This document shows, piece after piece, positions 22,530 to 32,318 of a DNA stretch of 64,000 bases (within the stretch, counting starts at the first letter, position 1; the number at the start of each line of letters is the position of its first letter). The position numbers were made by a program, and so were the translations under genes. Origin of the DNA: JASLDZ01 sp965199975 (GTDB lineage: Bacteria > Pseudomonadota > Alphaproteobacteria > Caulobacterales > Caulobacteraceae); the NCBI GenBank assembly GCA_965199975.1, contig OZ241340.1, positions 1,612,001-1,676,000 of the forward strand. Direction: 5' to 3'. The notes below the pieces were generated by a model. It was given only the letters and a program-made list of their open reading frames with translations. It was not told where the DNA came from and ran no database searches.

Positions 22530-24601
22530 TGCCGGTCGCGAAGGTCAACGGCGTCGAGGTCGAGTTCGAGCCCGGGATGACGGTGCTCCAGGTGGCCGAG
22601 CGCGCGGGGGAGGAAATCCCGCGCTTCTGCTATCACGAGCGCCTCTCCATCGCCGGCAACTGCCGCATGTGCCTGGTCGAGGTGAAGCCCGGGCCGCCCA
22701 AGCCGCAGGCCAGCTGCGCGCTGCCGGCCGCCGAGGGGCAGGAGATCTTCACCGACAGCGCCATGGTCAAGAAGGCGCGCGAGGGGGTGATGGAGTTCCT
22801 GCTCATCAACCACCCGCTCGACTGCCCGATCTGCGACCAGGGCGGTGAGTGCGACTTGCAGGACCAGGCGCTGGGCTTCGGCCGCGACGACACGCGCTAC
22901 CTCGAGAACAAGCGCGCCGTCGAAGAGAAGTACATGGGCCCGCTCATCAAGACGGTGATGACGCGCTGCATCCAGTGCACCCGCTGCGTGCGTTTTGCGC
23001 AGGAAGTGGCCGGCATCCCGCAGATCGGCCTGATCTCGCGCGGCGAGGAGGCCGAGATCACCACCTATCTCGAGAGCGCGGTTACAAGTGAACTCTCCGG
23101 CAACCTGGTGGACGTGTGCCCGGTGGGTGCGCTCACCTCGCGGCCCTACGCCTTCAATGCGCGACCCTGGGAGCTGACCAAGACCGAGAGCGTGGACGTG
23201 ATGGACGCTTTGGGCAGCGCCATCCGCATCGACGCCAAGGGCGCCGAGGTGATGCGCATCCAGCCCCGCCTGAACGAGGCGATCAACGAGGAGTGGCTGG
23301 CTGACAAGAGCCGCCACGCCGTCGACGGCCTCATGCGACAGCGCCTCGACAGGCCCTACGTTCGTATCGAAGGCCGCCTGCGCGCCGCCACCTGGGCGCA
23401 AGCCCTCGCCGTCGCCGCCCAGCGGCTGCGGGCGACCGCGCCGGAGCGTGTCGGGGTGATCGCCGGCGACCTCGTCGATGTCGAGCAGATGAAAGCCGCG
23501 CTCGACCTCTTCGGCGGCTTGGGCGTGACCAGTCTCGACTGCCGCCAGGACGGCATGAAGCTGGGCGCCGGTCCCCGGGAAAGCTGGCTGTTCAACACCA
23601 CCATCGCCGGTGTCGAGCACGCGGACGCTCTGCTGCTGGTCGGCACCAATCCCCGCAAGGAAGCGCCGATCCTCAATCAGCGCATCCGCAAGGCTTGGGC
23701 GCAGGACAAGCTGCGCGTGGGGCTGGTGGGCGAGGCGGCCGAACTGACCTACCGCTACGACGCGTTGGGCGCGGGGCCCGCTTCGTTGCAACGCCTGGGC
23801 GAGACCGAATTCGGCAGGGCCTTCGCGCAAGCTAAGCGGCCGATGGTGATCATGGGCTCGGGCGCGTTGTCGCGACCGGACGGTGCGTCGGTGGCGGCGG
23901 TGGCCGCGGGCCTGCATCCGGGCTTGGTCTCCGAGGACTGGAACGGCTGGAACGTGCTTCACGCCGCCTCCAGCCGCGTGGGTGGACTGGATCTCGGCTT
24001 CACGCCGCGCGCGGGCGGACGTGACGTGCCAGCCATGCTCCATGCGGCGGAGGCGGGCGAGCTCGAGGTCGTGGTGCTGATGGGCGCCGACGAGATCGAC
24101 ATGGGCAGGCTTGGCCAAGCCTTCGTCATCTACATGGGTCACCACGGCGATGCCGGCGCCAATCGCGCCGACCTGGTCTTGCCGGGCGCGGCCTACACCG
24201 AGAAGCCCGGGACCTATGTCAACACCGAAGGTCGAGTGCAGCGGGCACCGCGCGCCATCTTCCCCAAGGGCGAGGCCAAGGAGGATTGGGCTATCCTGCG
24301 CGCTCTCTCAGCCGAGCTGGGCGCCGTACTGCCCTACGATACCGTCGAGCAGCTGCGCGAGCGGCTGATCGCCGATCACCCCAGCTTCGGCCAGGTGGGT
24401 TATGCGCCGGGGGCTTCCACCGCCGCGGGCTTCGATATAGCGGCGGCTTTCCCAGCCGGTGGAGAGGTTTCGCATGCGCCATTCGCGAGCCCCGTCGTCG
24501 ACTACTACCTGACCAACCCGATCGCCCGGGCAAGCGTCACCATGGCCGAATGCTCGGCGGTGGTGAGGAACGCTGGGCGGCCGCTGATGGCGGCGGAATA
24601 G
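22529..24601 (+). CDS. nuoG: NADH-quinone oxidoreductase subunit G
   Basis: 690 residues. The N-terminal ferredoxin part binds N1b [2Fe-2S] (CYHERLSIAGNCRMC with a later Cys), then N4/N5-type clusters through the His/Cys-rich region (LDCPICDQGGECDLQD), then CIQCTRCVRFAQEVAG and VDVCPVGAL. The remaining about 450 residues are the molybdopterin-oxidoreductase-like domain without cofactor, as in alphaproteobacterial and mitochondrial 75-kDa subunits. The four-Cys N7 motif of E. coli-type proteins was not noticed. ATG overlaps the stop of the coiled-coil gene (ATGA). Confidence 0.97.
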   Translation: MPVAKVNGVEVEFEPGMTVLQVAERAGEEIPRFCYHERLSIAGNCRMCLVEVKPGPPKPQASCALPAAEGQEIFTDSAMVKKAREGVMEFLLINHPLDCPICDQGGECDLQDQALGFGRDDTRYLENKRAVEEKYMGPLIKTVMTRCIQCTRCVRFAQEVAGIPQIGLISRGEEAEITTYLESAVTSELSGNLVDVCPVGALTSRPYAFNARPWELTKTESVDVMDALGSAIRIDAKGAEVMRIQPRLNEAINEEWLADKSRHAVDGLMRQRLDRPYVRIEGRLRAATWAQALAVAAQRLRATAPERVGVIAGDLVDVEQMKAALDLFGGLGVTSLDCRQDGMKLGAGPRESWLFNTTIAGVEHADALLLVGTNPRKEAPILNQRIRKAWAQDKLRVGLVGEAAELTYRYDALGAGPASLQRLGETEFGRAFAQAKRPMVIMGSGALSRPDGASVAAVAAGLHPGLVSEDWNGWNVLHAASSRVGGLDLGFTPRAGGRDVPAMLHAAEAGELEVVVLMGADEIDMGRLGQAFVIYMGHHGDAGANRADLVLPGAAYTEKPGTYVNTEGRVQRAPRAIFPKGEAKEDWAILRALSAELGAVLPYDTVEQLRERLIADHPSFGQVGYAPGASTAAGFDIAAAFPAGGEVSHAPFASPVVDYYLTNPIARASVTMAECSAVVRNAGRPLMAAE

Positions 24602-24604
24602 CAC

Positions 24605-25666
24605 GTGAACGCTTGGAGCACCCCCGTCGGCTGGACGCTGCTTACAGTTGGCCAGATCCTGCTGTTCGTGATCGGCGTGCTCGTCAGCCTCGCCTATCTG
24701 CTCTTGGCCGATCGCAAGATCTGGGCGGCGGTGCAGATGCGTAAGGGGCCGAACGTGGTCGGGCCGTTCGGGCTGTTCCAGTCCTTCGCCGACTTCGGCA
24801 AGTTCATGCTCAAGGAGATCACCATCCCGGCGGGGGCGGACAAGCTCGTTTTCCTGCTGGCGCCGATGATGAGCTTCGTGTTGGCCTTCATCGGCTGGGT
24901 GGTGGTGCCGGTGGCGCCTGGCTGGGTGATCTCCAACCTGAACGTTGGCGTCCTGTATCTGCTCGGGGTGAGTTCGCTCGGCGTCTACGGCATCATCATG
25001 GGCGGCTGGGCCTCAAACTCGAAGTATCCGTTCCTCGGTGGCCTGCGCTCGGCGGCGCAGATGGTCAGTTACGAGGTTTCCATTGGGCTCGTGATCATCA
25101 ACGTGGTGATCCTGTGCGGTTCTATGAACCTCTCGACCATCGTCGAGCACCAGGCCGGCGGCTTCTGGAACTGGAACGTGTTGGGGGGCGGTGGCCTGCG
25201 CAACCTGCCGTTGGCGCTCGTCATGATCCCGATGATGTGGGTGTTCTACATCTCGGCCCTGGCCGAGACCAACCGGCCGCCCTTCGACCTGCCGGAGGCT
25301 GAGAGCGAGCTCGTGGCCGGCTATCAGGTGGAATACAGCTCGACGCCGTATCTCCTGTTCATGATCGCCGAGTACACCAACATCGTGATCATGTGCGCCA
25401 TGATCTCTACCCTATTCTTTGGGGGATGGCAGGCGCCGTATCCGAGCGGCTTCACCGAGCATTGGCCGTCGTACTTCCGCAGCCTGCACGGCTTCTTCTG
25501 GTTCGCTTTCAAGACCGTATTCTGGTTCTTCATGATCGCCATGGCCAAGGCGATCGTGCCCCGCTACCGCTACGACCAGCTGATGCGGCTGGGGTGGAAG
25601 ATCTTTCTGCCCACTTCGGTGTTCTGCGTCGTCATCGTCGCCGGCTGGCGCGTCTTCGTCGGCTGA
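24605..25666 (+). CDS. nuoH: NADH-quinone oxidoreductase subunit H
   Basis: 353 residues, GTG start 3 bases after nuoG. Eight-helix membrane subunit (ND1) forming the quinone tunnel with NuoB/NuoD. Diagnostic blocks are RKIWAAVQMRKGPNVVGPFG, GGWASNSKYPFLGGLRSAAQ and ETNRPPFDLPEAESELVAGY, the last with the acidic residues of the E-channel. Length and order are standard. Confidence 0.97.
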   Translation: MNAWSTPVGWTLLTVGQILLFVIGVLVSLAYLLLADRKIWAAVQMRKGPNVVGPFGLFQSFADFGKFMLKEITIPAGADKLVFLLAPMMSFVLAFIGWVVVPVAPGWVISNLNVGVLYLLGVSSLGVYGIIMGGWASNSKYPFLGGLRSAAQMVSYEVSIGLVIINVVILCGSMNLSTIVEHQAGGFWNWNVLGGGGLRNLPLALVMIPMMWVFYISALAETNRPPFDLPEAESELVAGYQVEYSSTPYLLFMIAEYTNIVIMCAMISTLFFGGWQAPYPSGFTEHWPSYFRSLHGFFWFAFKTVFWFFMIAMAKAIVPRYRYDQLMRLGWKIFLPTSVFCVVIVAGWRVFVG

Positions 25667-25680
25667 GGAAAGAGTAACAC

Positions 25681-26178
25681 ATGGCTCTCGCAGCCCGTAT
25701 CGCGCAGGCCGCCAAGGGTGCGGCCATGCTGGACTTCGCCGGAGCCTTTGGGTTGGCGATGAAGTACATGCTCAAGCCCAAGGCGACGATCAACTACCCA
25801 TTCGAGAAGGGTCCGCTTTCGCCGCGCTTCCGGGGCGAGCATGCGCTGCGCCGCTATCCGAGCGGGGAGGAGCGGTGCATCGCCTGCAAGCTGTGCGAGG
25901 CCATCTGCCCCGCCCAGGCCATCACCATCGACGCCGAGCCGCGCGACGACGGCTCTCGGCGCACCACGCGCTACGACATCGACATGGTGAAGTGCATCTA
26001 CTGCGGCTTGTGCCAGGAGGCCTGCCCGGTGGACGCCATCGTGGAGGGTCCCAACTTCGAGTTCGCCACCGAGACGCGCGAGGAGCTCTACTACGACAAG
26101 GAGCGCCTGCTCGCCAACGGCGACCGCTGGGAGCGCGAGATCGCCAAGAACCTGGAATTGGACGCGCCCTACCGCTAG
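25681..26178 (+). CDS. nuoI: NADH-quinone oxidoreductase subunit I
   Basis: 165 residues, the TYKY-type ferredoxin subunit with two [4Fe-4S] clusters (N6a, N6b). Ligands lie in CIACKLCEAICPAQAI and CIYCGLCQEACPVDAIVEG. The N-terminal amphipathic helix (MALAARIAQAAKGAAMLDF) seats it on the membrane arm. AGGAAAG lies 8 bases before ATG. A 97-base gap without a gene separates it from nuoJ. Confidence 0.97.
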   Translation: MALAARIAQAAKGAAMLDFAGAFGLAMKYMLKPKATINYPFEKGPLSPRFRGEHALRRYPSGEERCIACKLCEAICPAQAITIDAEPRDDGSRRTTRYDIDMVKCIYCGLCQEACPVDAIVEGPNFEFATETREELYYDKERLLANGDRWEREIAKNLELDAPYR

Positions 26179-26275
26179 ACAGCGGCGCGTAGGCGGAGTC
26201 GGGCCCGGCTGCGCGGGTGGATCGGGGCGAGGCGGCTGCGCCATCCCCTTTGATGGCAAGGACCGGAAAGCCGGA

Positions 26276-26893
26276 ATGCAGGCGTTCGCCTTCTACGTGC
26301 TGAGCATCGTGATGATCGGGTCGGCCGCCGCCGTGGTCACCCAGCGTAATCCTGTGCACTCGGTGCTGTTCCTGATCCTGTCGTTCTTCACGGCGGCGGG
26401 GCTGTTCGTGCTCCTGGGCGCCGAGTTCCTGGCGATGCTGCTGGTCGTGGTCTACGTGGGCGCAGTCGCGGTGCTGTTCCTCTTCGTGGTCATGATGCTG
26501 GACGTGGATTTCGGGCGGCTGCGGTCGGGATTCGCACGCTACCTCCCGATCGGTGGCGCCATCGCCGCATTTTTGCTGGCCGAGATGATTCTCATCGCCA
26601 CCGCGGTGGCCGACAAGGGCCGCCACCTGCAGGCCGCACCGGGCGGGCCCAACGGCGTGCAGCATGGGGTGACCAACGCCGAAGCCATCGGCCGGGTGCT
26701 GTACACGGACTACGTCTACTTCTTCCAGGCGGCGGGGCTGGTGCTGCTCGTCGCCATGATCGGCGCCATCGTGCTGACCCTGCGCCACCAGCCGGGGCAG
26801 AAGCGCCAGAACGCCGCCGACCAGATCGCACGCACGCCGCAGAGCGGCATGGCCGTGGTCAAGGTGGTCACGGGCGAGGGGATCGACCTGTGA
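26276..26893 (+). CDS. nuoJ: NADH-quinone oxidoreductase subunit J
   Basis: 205 residues, five membrane helices (ND6). Family blocks: NPVHSVLFLILSFF, LLGAEFLAMLLVVVYVGAVA (the pi-bulge helix involved in coupling) and VLFLFVVMMLDVDF. The hydrophilic C-terminal tail (about 165-205) is longer than in E. coli. The stop overlaps the nuoK GTG. Confidence 0.96.
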   Translation: MQAFAFYVLSIVMIGSAAAVVTQRNPVHSVLFLILSFFTAAGLFVLLGAEFLAMLLVVVYVGAVAVLFLFVVMMLDVDFGRLRSGFARYLPIGGAIAAFLLAEMILIATAVADKGRHLQAAPGGPNGVQHGVTNAEAIGRVLYTDYVYFFQAAGLVLLVAMIGAIVLTLRHQPGQKRQNAADQIARTPQSGMAVVKVVTGEGIDL

Positions 26894-27195
26894 TCGGGCT
26901 GTCGCACTACCTTTCTGTCGCCGCCATTCTGTTCACTATTGGCGTGCTCGGCATCTTCGTGAACCGCCGCAATATCATCGTCATCCTGATGTCGATCGAA
27001 CTGATCCTCTTGGCGGTGAATATCAACCTCGTGGCCTTCTCGGTCTTCCTGCACGACGTGGTAGGCCAGATCTTCGCCATGTTCGTGCTGACTGTGGCCG
27101 CTGCCGAGGCCGCCGTTGGGCTGGCCATCCTCGTGACCTTCTTCCGCAACCGGGGCGACATCTCGGTGGACGAAGCCGACCTCTTGAAGGGCTGA
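26890..27195 (+). CDS. nuoK: NADH-quinone oxidoreductase subunit K
   Basis: 101 residues, three membrane helices (ND4L/MrpC-like). The conserved Glu in SIELILLAVNIN (helix 2) and Glu in AAAEAAVGLAILV (helix 3) are part of the proton path. GTG start overlaps the nuoJ stop. Canonical length. Confidence 0.97.
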   Translation: MIGLSHYLSVAAILFTIGVLGIFVNRRNIIVILMSIELILLAVNINLVAFSVFLHDVVGQIFAMFVLTVAAAEAAVGLAILVTFFRNRGDISVDEADLLKG

Positions 27196-27204
27196 GCGCG
27201 CGCC

Positions 27205-29319
27205 TTGGAACTCACCCTCGCCCTCCTGATCTTCGGGCCGCTGTTCGCCGCGGCCGTTGCGGGCCTGTTCGGCCGGCGCATCGGCGGCGACGTCCCGAGC
27301 CAGCTCGTCACCACGGGCTTCCTGCTGCTTTCGTGCGCGTTGGCGTGGTTCACCTTCTTCCAGACGGGCTTCGGCGCGTGGCGCGGGCACCACGTGGTCG
27401 AGTTCCTGCCCTTCATCAACGTAGGCGACTTCAGGTCCACCTGGTCCGCGCGGCTCGATACGCTGTCGGCGGTCATGCTGATCGTAGTGACGACAGTCTC
27501 ATCGCTCGTACACGTGTATTCGTGGGGCTACATGGCCGAGGACCCCTCTAAGCCGCGGTTCTTCGCCTACTTGTCGCTGTTCACCTTCGCCATGCTGATG
27601 CTGGTTACGGCGGCCGACTTCATGCAGCTATTCTTCGGCTGGGAAGGTGTAGGCCTGGCCAGCTACCTGCTGATAGGGTTCTGGTTCAAGAAGCCCACCG
27701 CCAACGCCGCGGCGATCAAGGCCTTCGTGGTCAACCGGGTGGGCGACTTCGGCTTCGCCCTGGGCATCATGACGGTGTTCTGGATGTTCCACACCATCAA
27801 GTTCGCCGAGCTGTTCCCGCTGTTCGCCTCCAAGGTGGGAACGACCTGGCAGTTCGCGGGCGGCACGTTCAGCGCGCTCGACTTGGCGGGCTGCCTCCTG
27901 TTCATCGGGGCCATGGGCAAGTCGGCCCAGTTCTTCCTGCACACCTGGCTGCCCGACGCCATGGAGGGGCCGACGCCGGTCTCCGCGCTGATCCACGCGG
28001 CGACCATGGTCACGGCCGGCGTCTACATGGTGTGCCTGCTCTCGCCGCTCTACGAGTATGCTCCGGTGGCGCGCGGCCTAATCACCCTGATCGGCGCCAT
28101 CACCGCGCTATTCGCCGCCACGATCGGGCTGGCGCAGAACGACATCAAGCGGGTGATCGCGTACTCGACCTGTTCGCAGCTGGGCTACATGTTCTTCGCC
28201 GCGGGCGTGGGCGCCTACCAAGTGGCCATGTTCCACCTGCTTACGCACGCCTTCTTCAAGGCGCTGCTGTTCCTGGGCGCTGGCAGCGTCATCAACGGCA
28301 TGCACCACGAGCAGGACATGCGGAAGATGGGCGCGGTGGCCAAGTGGATGCCGATCACCACCGCCGTCATGTGGATCGGCACCATAGCCATCACCGGGAT
28401 CGGCATTCCGGGCCTGAACATCGGCTTCGCGGGCTTCTACTCGAAGGACGCCATCATCGAAGTGGCCTTCGCCGCCGGTCGCGACCACCAGACCTTCGGC
28501 TACTTCGCTTTCTGGATCGGGGTGATCGCCGCGGCGCTGACGGCCTTCTACTCCTTCCGCCTGATCTTCATGACGTTCAACGGCCCGGCGCACTGGCACA
28601 AGAGCGATGCGCCGCACACCGAGGCGCAGTCGGCCGCAGCCAAGCCCGATCACGCTTCGGACGCCCAGCACGAGACCCACACCGAGCCGGACACCGGGGC
28701 CCACCCGCAGGGCGGCGCCCACGATGAGCACGAACACGCTCACGAATGGACCCATCCGCACGAAAGCCCGTGGGACATGACCGTGCCGCTGATGGTGCTC
28801 TCGCTCGGCGCCATCTTCGCAGGCGCGGTGTTCGCGCCCTTCTTCATCGGCCAGCAGCAGGTGGCGTTCTGGGGGGGGTCGATCTTCAACGCGCCCGCCA
28901 ATCACCTCCTGGCGCAGCGCGAGGAGCTGCCCAATTGGGTGGGGCTCGCGCCGCTCGTGGTCACCCTAGCCGGCTTGGCCTTCGCCGCTTGGCTCTACCT
29001 GCTCAAGCCCGGCTTGGCGGCGGTCTGGGCGGCGCGCAAGGGGCCCCTCTACGAGTTCATCTACAACAAGTGGTATTTCGATGAGTTGTACGACGCGATC
29101 TTCGTGCGCGGCGCCAAGGCGCTAGGCGACCTGTTCTCGATCCAGGGCGATAAGAACACCATCGACCGCCTGGGTCCCAACGGCTTCGCGTGGCTCTCGG
29201 CCATGACAGGCAAGGGGCTGTCGCGCCTGCAGACGGGGTATCTGTACCACTACGCCTTCGTCATGCTGATCGGCGTGGCTGGCCTGTTGTCCTTCGCCCT
29301 TTGGGCCTGGGCGCACTGA
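27205..29319 (+). CDS. nuoL: NADH-quinone oxidoreductase subunit L
   Basis: 704 residues, the distal Mrp-antiporter-like proton pump (ND5) with the long lateral helix at the C-terminus. Blocks: FFGWEGVGLASYLLIGFW, FFLHTWLPDAMEGPTPVSAL and IAYSTCSQLGYMFFA. The start appears to be TTG, 9 bases after the nuoK stop. Residues about 463-519 form a loop with 13 His and many Asp/Glu (AHDEHEHAHEWTHPHE at its end), an unusually His-rich insertion between late helices. The loop could bind metal or buffer protons; this is inference. Confidence 0.96.
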   Translation: MELTLALLIFGPLFAAAVAGLFGRRIGGDVPSQLVTTGFLLLSCALAWFTFFQTGFGAWRGHHVVEFLPFINVGDFRSTWSARLDTLSAVMLIVVTTVSSLVHVYSWGYMAEDPSKPRFFAYLSLFTFAMLMLVTAADFMQLFFGWEGVGLASYLLIGFWFKKPTANAAAIKAFVVNRVGDFGFALGIMTVFWMFHTIKFAELFPLFASKVGTTWQFAGGTFSALDLAGCLLFIGAMGKSAQFFLHTWLPDAMEGPTPVSALIHAATMVTAGVYMVCLLSPLYEYAPVARGLITLIGAITALFAATIGLAQNDIKRVIAYSTCSQLGYMFFAAGVGAYQVAMFHLLTHAFFKALLFLGAGSVINGMHHEQDMRKMGAVAKWMPITTAVMWIGTIAITGIGIPGLNIGFAGFYSKDAIIEVAFAAGRDHQTFGYFAFWIGVIAAALTAFYSFRLIFMTFNGPAHWHKSDAPHTEAQSAAAKPDHASDAQHETHTEPDTGAHPQGGAHDEHEHAHEWTHPHESPWDMTVPLMVLSLGAIFAGAVFAPFFIGQQQVAFWGGSIFNAPANHLLAQREELPNWVGLAPLVVTLAGLAFAAWLYLLKPGLAAVWAARKGPLYEFIYNKWYFDELYDAIFVRGAKALGDLFSIQGDKNTIDRLGPNGFAWLSAMTGKGLSRLQTGYLYHYAFVMLIGVAGLLSFALWAWAH

Positions 29320-29331
29320 GGCGCTGATCGC

Positions 29332-30828
29332 ATGACCGGCATCCTCAGCCTCATCGTCTTCCTGCCGGCGCTGGGCGCGTTGGTGATCCTGGCGCTGCGC
29401 CAGATGGCCAAGCATGGCGAGACCGCAGCGGTGGCCGCCAACGCCCGCTGGGTGGCGCTGTTCACCACCCTGGCGACGCTGGCCGTCTCCATCGTCATGG
29501 TGGCGGGCTTCGACCCGGCCAATCCCGGCTTCCAGTACGTCGAGCACCTCGCCTGGTTCTCTGGGGCTAGCTGGCGGATGGGGGTGGACGGCATCAGCGT
29601 GCTGTTCGTGCTCTTGACCACGTTTTTGATGCCGATCTGCATCGCGGCCAGCTGGGATTCGATCAAGGATCGTGTCACCGAATACATGATCGCCTTTTTG
29701 CTGCTCGAGACGCTGATGATCGGCGTGTTCTGCGCGCTGGATCTCCTGCTCTTCTACGGCTTTTTCGAGTTCGGGCTGATCCCCATGTTCATTATCATCG
29801 GGGTGTGGGGCGGCAAGAACCGGGTGTATGCGGCCTACAAATTCTTCCTCTACACGCTATTGGGCAGCGTGCTGATGCTGGCCGCCATCCTGACCATGGC
29901 GGGCATCTCCGGAACGACCTCGATCCCTGAACTCATGCAGTACAAGTTCGCCCCGCAGCTGCAGGTGTTCCTGTGGCTGGCATTCTTCGCCAGCTTTGCG
30001 GTGAAGATGCCCATGTGGCCGGTGCACACCTGGCTGCCAGACGCCCACGTGGAGGCGCCCACCGCCGGTTCCGTGATCCTGGCCGGGGTGCTCTTGAAGA
30101 TGGGAGGCTACGGCTTCCTGCGCTTCTCCATTCCCATGTTCCCGAACGCCAGCCACCTGTTCGCGCCGCTGATCTTCGCGCTGAGCGTGATCGCCATCAT
30201 CTACACCTCGCTAGTCGCTTTCCGGCAGACCGATGTGAAGAAGCTGATCGCCTACTCTTCGGTGGCGCACATGGGCTTCGTGACCATGGGCATCTTCTCG
30301 GGCAATATTCAGGGCGAGCAGGGCGCGGTGTTCCAGATGTTGAGCCACGGCATCGTCTCGGGCGCACTCTTCTTATGCGTAGGTGTGGTCTACGACCGCA
30401 TGCATACCCGCGAGATCGCCTTCTACGGCGGGCTGGTGAACCGTATGCCGTGGTATGCGGCGACCTTCCTGCTGTTCACCATGGGCAACGTCGGCCTGCC
30501 GGGCACGAGCGGGTTCGTGGGCGAGTTCCTGACCATGACCGGCGTGTACGGCGCCTCCACGTGGACGGCGGTGCTGGCCACCACCGGGATCATCCTCTCG
30601 GCGGTGTATGCGCTGTCGCTCTATCGGCGTGTGGTGTTGGGCGAGATGGTCAACCACAAGCTCGCCGCCATCACCGACATGGACCGGCGCGAAGTGTGGA
30701 TCTTCGCGCCCTTGATCATCGGCACCCTGGCGCTGGGCGTTTACCCGCAGCTCGTCACCGGCGTGACCTCCGCCGCGCTCGAGCGGCTGGTCGACGGCTG
30801 GCATGCCGCCGTAGCCGCAGCGCACTGA
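29332..30828 (+). CDS. nuoM: NADH-quinone oxidoreductase subunit M
   Basis: 498 residues, 14-helix antiporter-like pump (ND4). Blocks: LLETLMIGVFCALDLLLFY with the key Glu, FAVKMPMWPVHTWLPDAHVE with the key Lys, and IAYSSVAHMGFVTMG. Starts 12 bases after nuoL; canonical length and sequence. Confidence 0.97.
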   Translation: MTGILSLIVFLPALGALVILALRQMAKHGETAAVAANARWVALFTTLATLAVSIVMVAGFDPANPGFQYVEHLAWFSGASWRMGVDGISVLFVLLTTFLMPICIAASWDSIKDRVTEYMIAFLLLETLMIGVFCALDLLLFYGFFEFGLIPMFIIIGVWGGKNRVYAAYKFFLYTLLGSVLMLAAILTMAGISGTTSIPELMQYKFAPQLQVFLWLAFFASFAVKMPMWPVHTWLPDAHVEAPTAGSVILAGVLLKMGGYGFLRFSIPMFPNASHLFAPLIFALSVIAIIYTSLVAFRQTDVKKLIAYSSVAHMGFVTMGIFSGNIQGEQGAVFQMLSHGIVSGALFLCVGVVYDRMHTREIAFYGGLVNRMPWYAATFLLFTMGNVGLPGTSGFVGEFLTMTGVYGASTWTAVLATTGIILSAVYALSLYRRVVLGEMVNHKLAAITDMDRREVWIFAPLIIGTLALGVYPQLVTGVTSAALERLVDGWHAAVAAAH

Positions 30829-30841
30829 GGCTAACGACACG

Positions 30842-32296
30842 ATGTTTCCCGCCTCAGCCCTCCCGCTCGCCTATCCCGAGATCATCATCGCACTGGGCGC
30901 GCTGGCGCTGCTCGTGTTGGGCGCCTTTCTGAGCGACAAGGCCACGCGCTTGGTGGCCAACGCCGCCGCCCTGATCCTGGTCGTCGCCGCCGTGGTCGCG
31001 TGGACCGGCGCGCGCGGCATCGCCTTCAACGGCGGCCTCGTGGTCGACAGCGCATCGGCCTACGCCCAGGTGGTGATCTACCTGCTCAGTGCGGTGGCGC
31101 TGATCCTGGGCGAGCGCTGGCTGACGCGGCTGAACGGCGCGCGGTTCGAATACCCGGTGCTCATTCTCCTGGCCGCCGTCGGCATGGGCATGATGGCCTC
31201 CGCCGGCGATCTGATCTCGCTGTATGTCGGCGTCGAGCTGTTCTCGCTTCCCACCTACGTGCTGGCCGCTTTCCGGCGAGACGACGCCCGCGCCTCCGAG
31301 GCGGGTCTGAAATACTTCGTGCTGGGGGCGCTCTCCTCGGGCCTTCTGCTGTACGGGGCGAGCCTGATCTACGGGTTCGCTGGCTCCACGCGCTTCGCCG
31401 ACATCGCGCTGGCCGCCCATGGCGCCCTGCACGGGGGCGCGGGCGTGGGGGTGATCTTCGGCCTCGTGTTCCTGATCTGCGGCCTGGCCTTCAAGGTGGC
31501 CGCCGCGCCCTTCCACATGTGGACGCCCGACGTCTACGAGGGCGCGCCCACACCCGTGGTCGCCTTCATCGCCGCCGCGCCCAAGGTGGCGGCCATGGTG
31601 CTGTTCGCCCGCGCCGTGGGGCAGGCCTTCCCGGGCGCGTCGTGGCAGTGGGGGCAGGTGGTGGTGGCCATCGCGGTGATCTCCACCGCCGTGGGCGCCT
31701 TTGCGGGGCTGGCGCAGACCAACCTGAAGCGGCTCCTGGCCTACTCGTCGATCGCCAACATCGGCTACGCGCTCGTGGGCCTCGCGGCCGGCACCCAGCA
31801 GGGGGTGGAGAGCGTGCTGGTGTTCATGACGCTCTACGCCATCGACGTGACGGGCTTCTTCGCCATCCTCACCGCCCTGTCGCGCGATGGCCGCCCCATC
31901 GAGAAGCTGACCGACTTCGCGGGGCTGGTGCGCGAGCGGCCGGGGCTGGCGGTGGCGCTGACGGCGCTGTCGCTCTCCACGCTGGGCCTGCCGCCGTTCT
32001 CCGGCTTCTGGGGCAAGGTTTTCGTGTTCAAGGCCGCGCTCGCCACGCCCATGTGGCCGGCCGCGGTGTTCGCGCTGATCATGAGCGTGGTGGCAGCCTT
32101 CTACTACCTGCGCCTGATCAAGACGATGTGGTTCGACGAGCCCGCCCCCGGCCGCACCGACACGCCGCCGGCCGAGGCCGCGGGCATCGGCTACGCAGCG
32201 GCCGCCTTCTCCTTCCTCCTGGTCAACCTCGCCCTGCCCGTGCTGGAGCCCGCCGCGCGCTTGGCCGCCGCCTCCTTCGGCCAGCTCCCGCGGTGA
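30842..32296 (+). CDS. nuoN: NADH-quinone oxidoreductase subunit N
   Basis: 484 residues, antiporter-like pump (ND2). Blocks: YVGVELFSLPTYVLAAFRR with the conserved Glu, GLAFKVAAAPFHMWTPDVYE with the key Lys, and LLAYSSIANIGYALVGLA. Last nuo gene; birA begins 22 bases downstream, so the operon may continue into birA-coaX-RNase J. No terminator seen between. Confidence 0.97.
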   Translation: MFPASALPLAYPEIIIALGALALLVLGAFLSDKATRLVANAAALILVVAAVVAWTGARGIAFNGGLVVDSASAYAQVVIYLLSAVALILGERWLTRLNGARFEYPVLILLAAVGMGMMASAGDLISLYVGVELFSLPTYVLAAFRRDDARASEAGLKYFVLGALSSGLLLYGASLIYGFAGSTRFADIALAAHGALHGGAGVGVIFGLVFLICGLAFKVAAAPFHMWTPDVYEGAPTPVVAFIAAAPKVAAMVLFARAVGQAFPGASWQWGQVVVAIAVISTAVGAFAGLAQTNLKRLLAYSSIANIGYALVGLAAGTQQGVESVLVFMTLYAIDVTGFFAILTALSRDGRPIEKLTDFAGLVRERPGLAVALTALSLSTLGLPPFSGFWGKVFVFKAALATPMWPAAVFALIMSVVAAFYYLRLIKTMWFDEPAPGRTDTPPAEAAGIGYAAAAFSFLLVNLALPVLEPAARLAAASFGQLPR

Positions 32297-32318
32297 GGGT
32301 CTGGGGCTGGGGGCGCGC

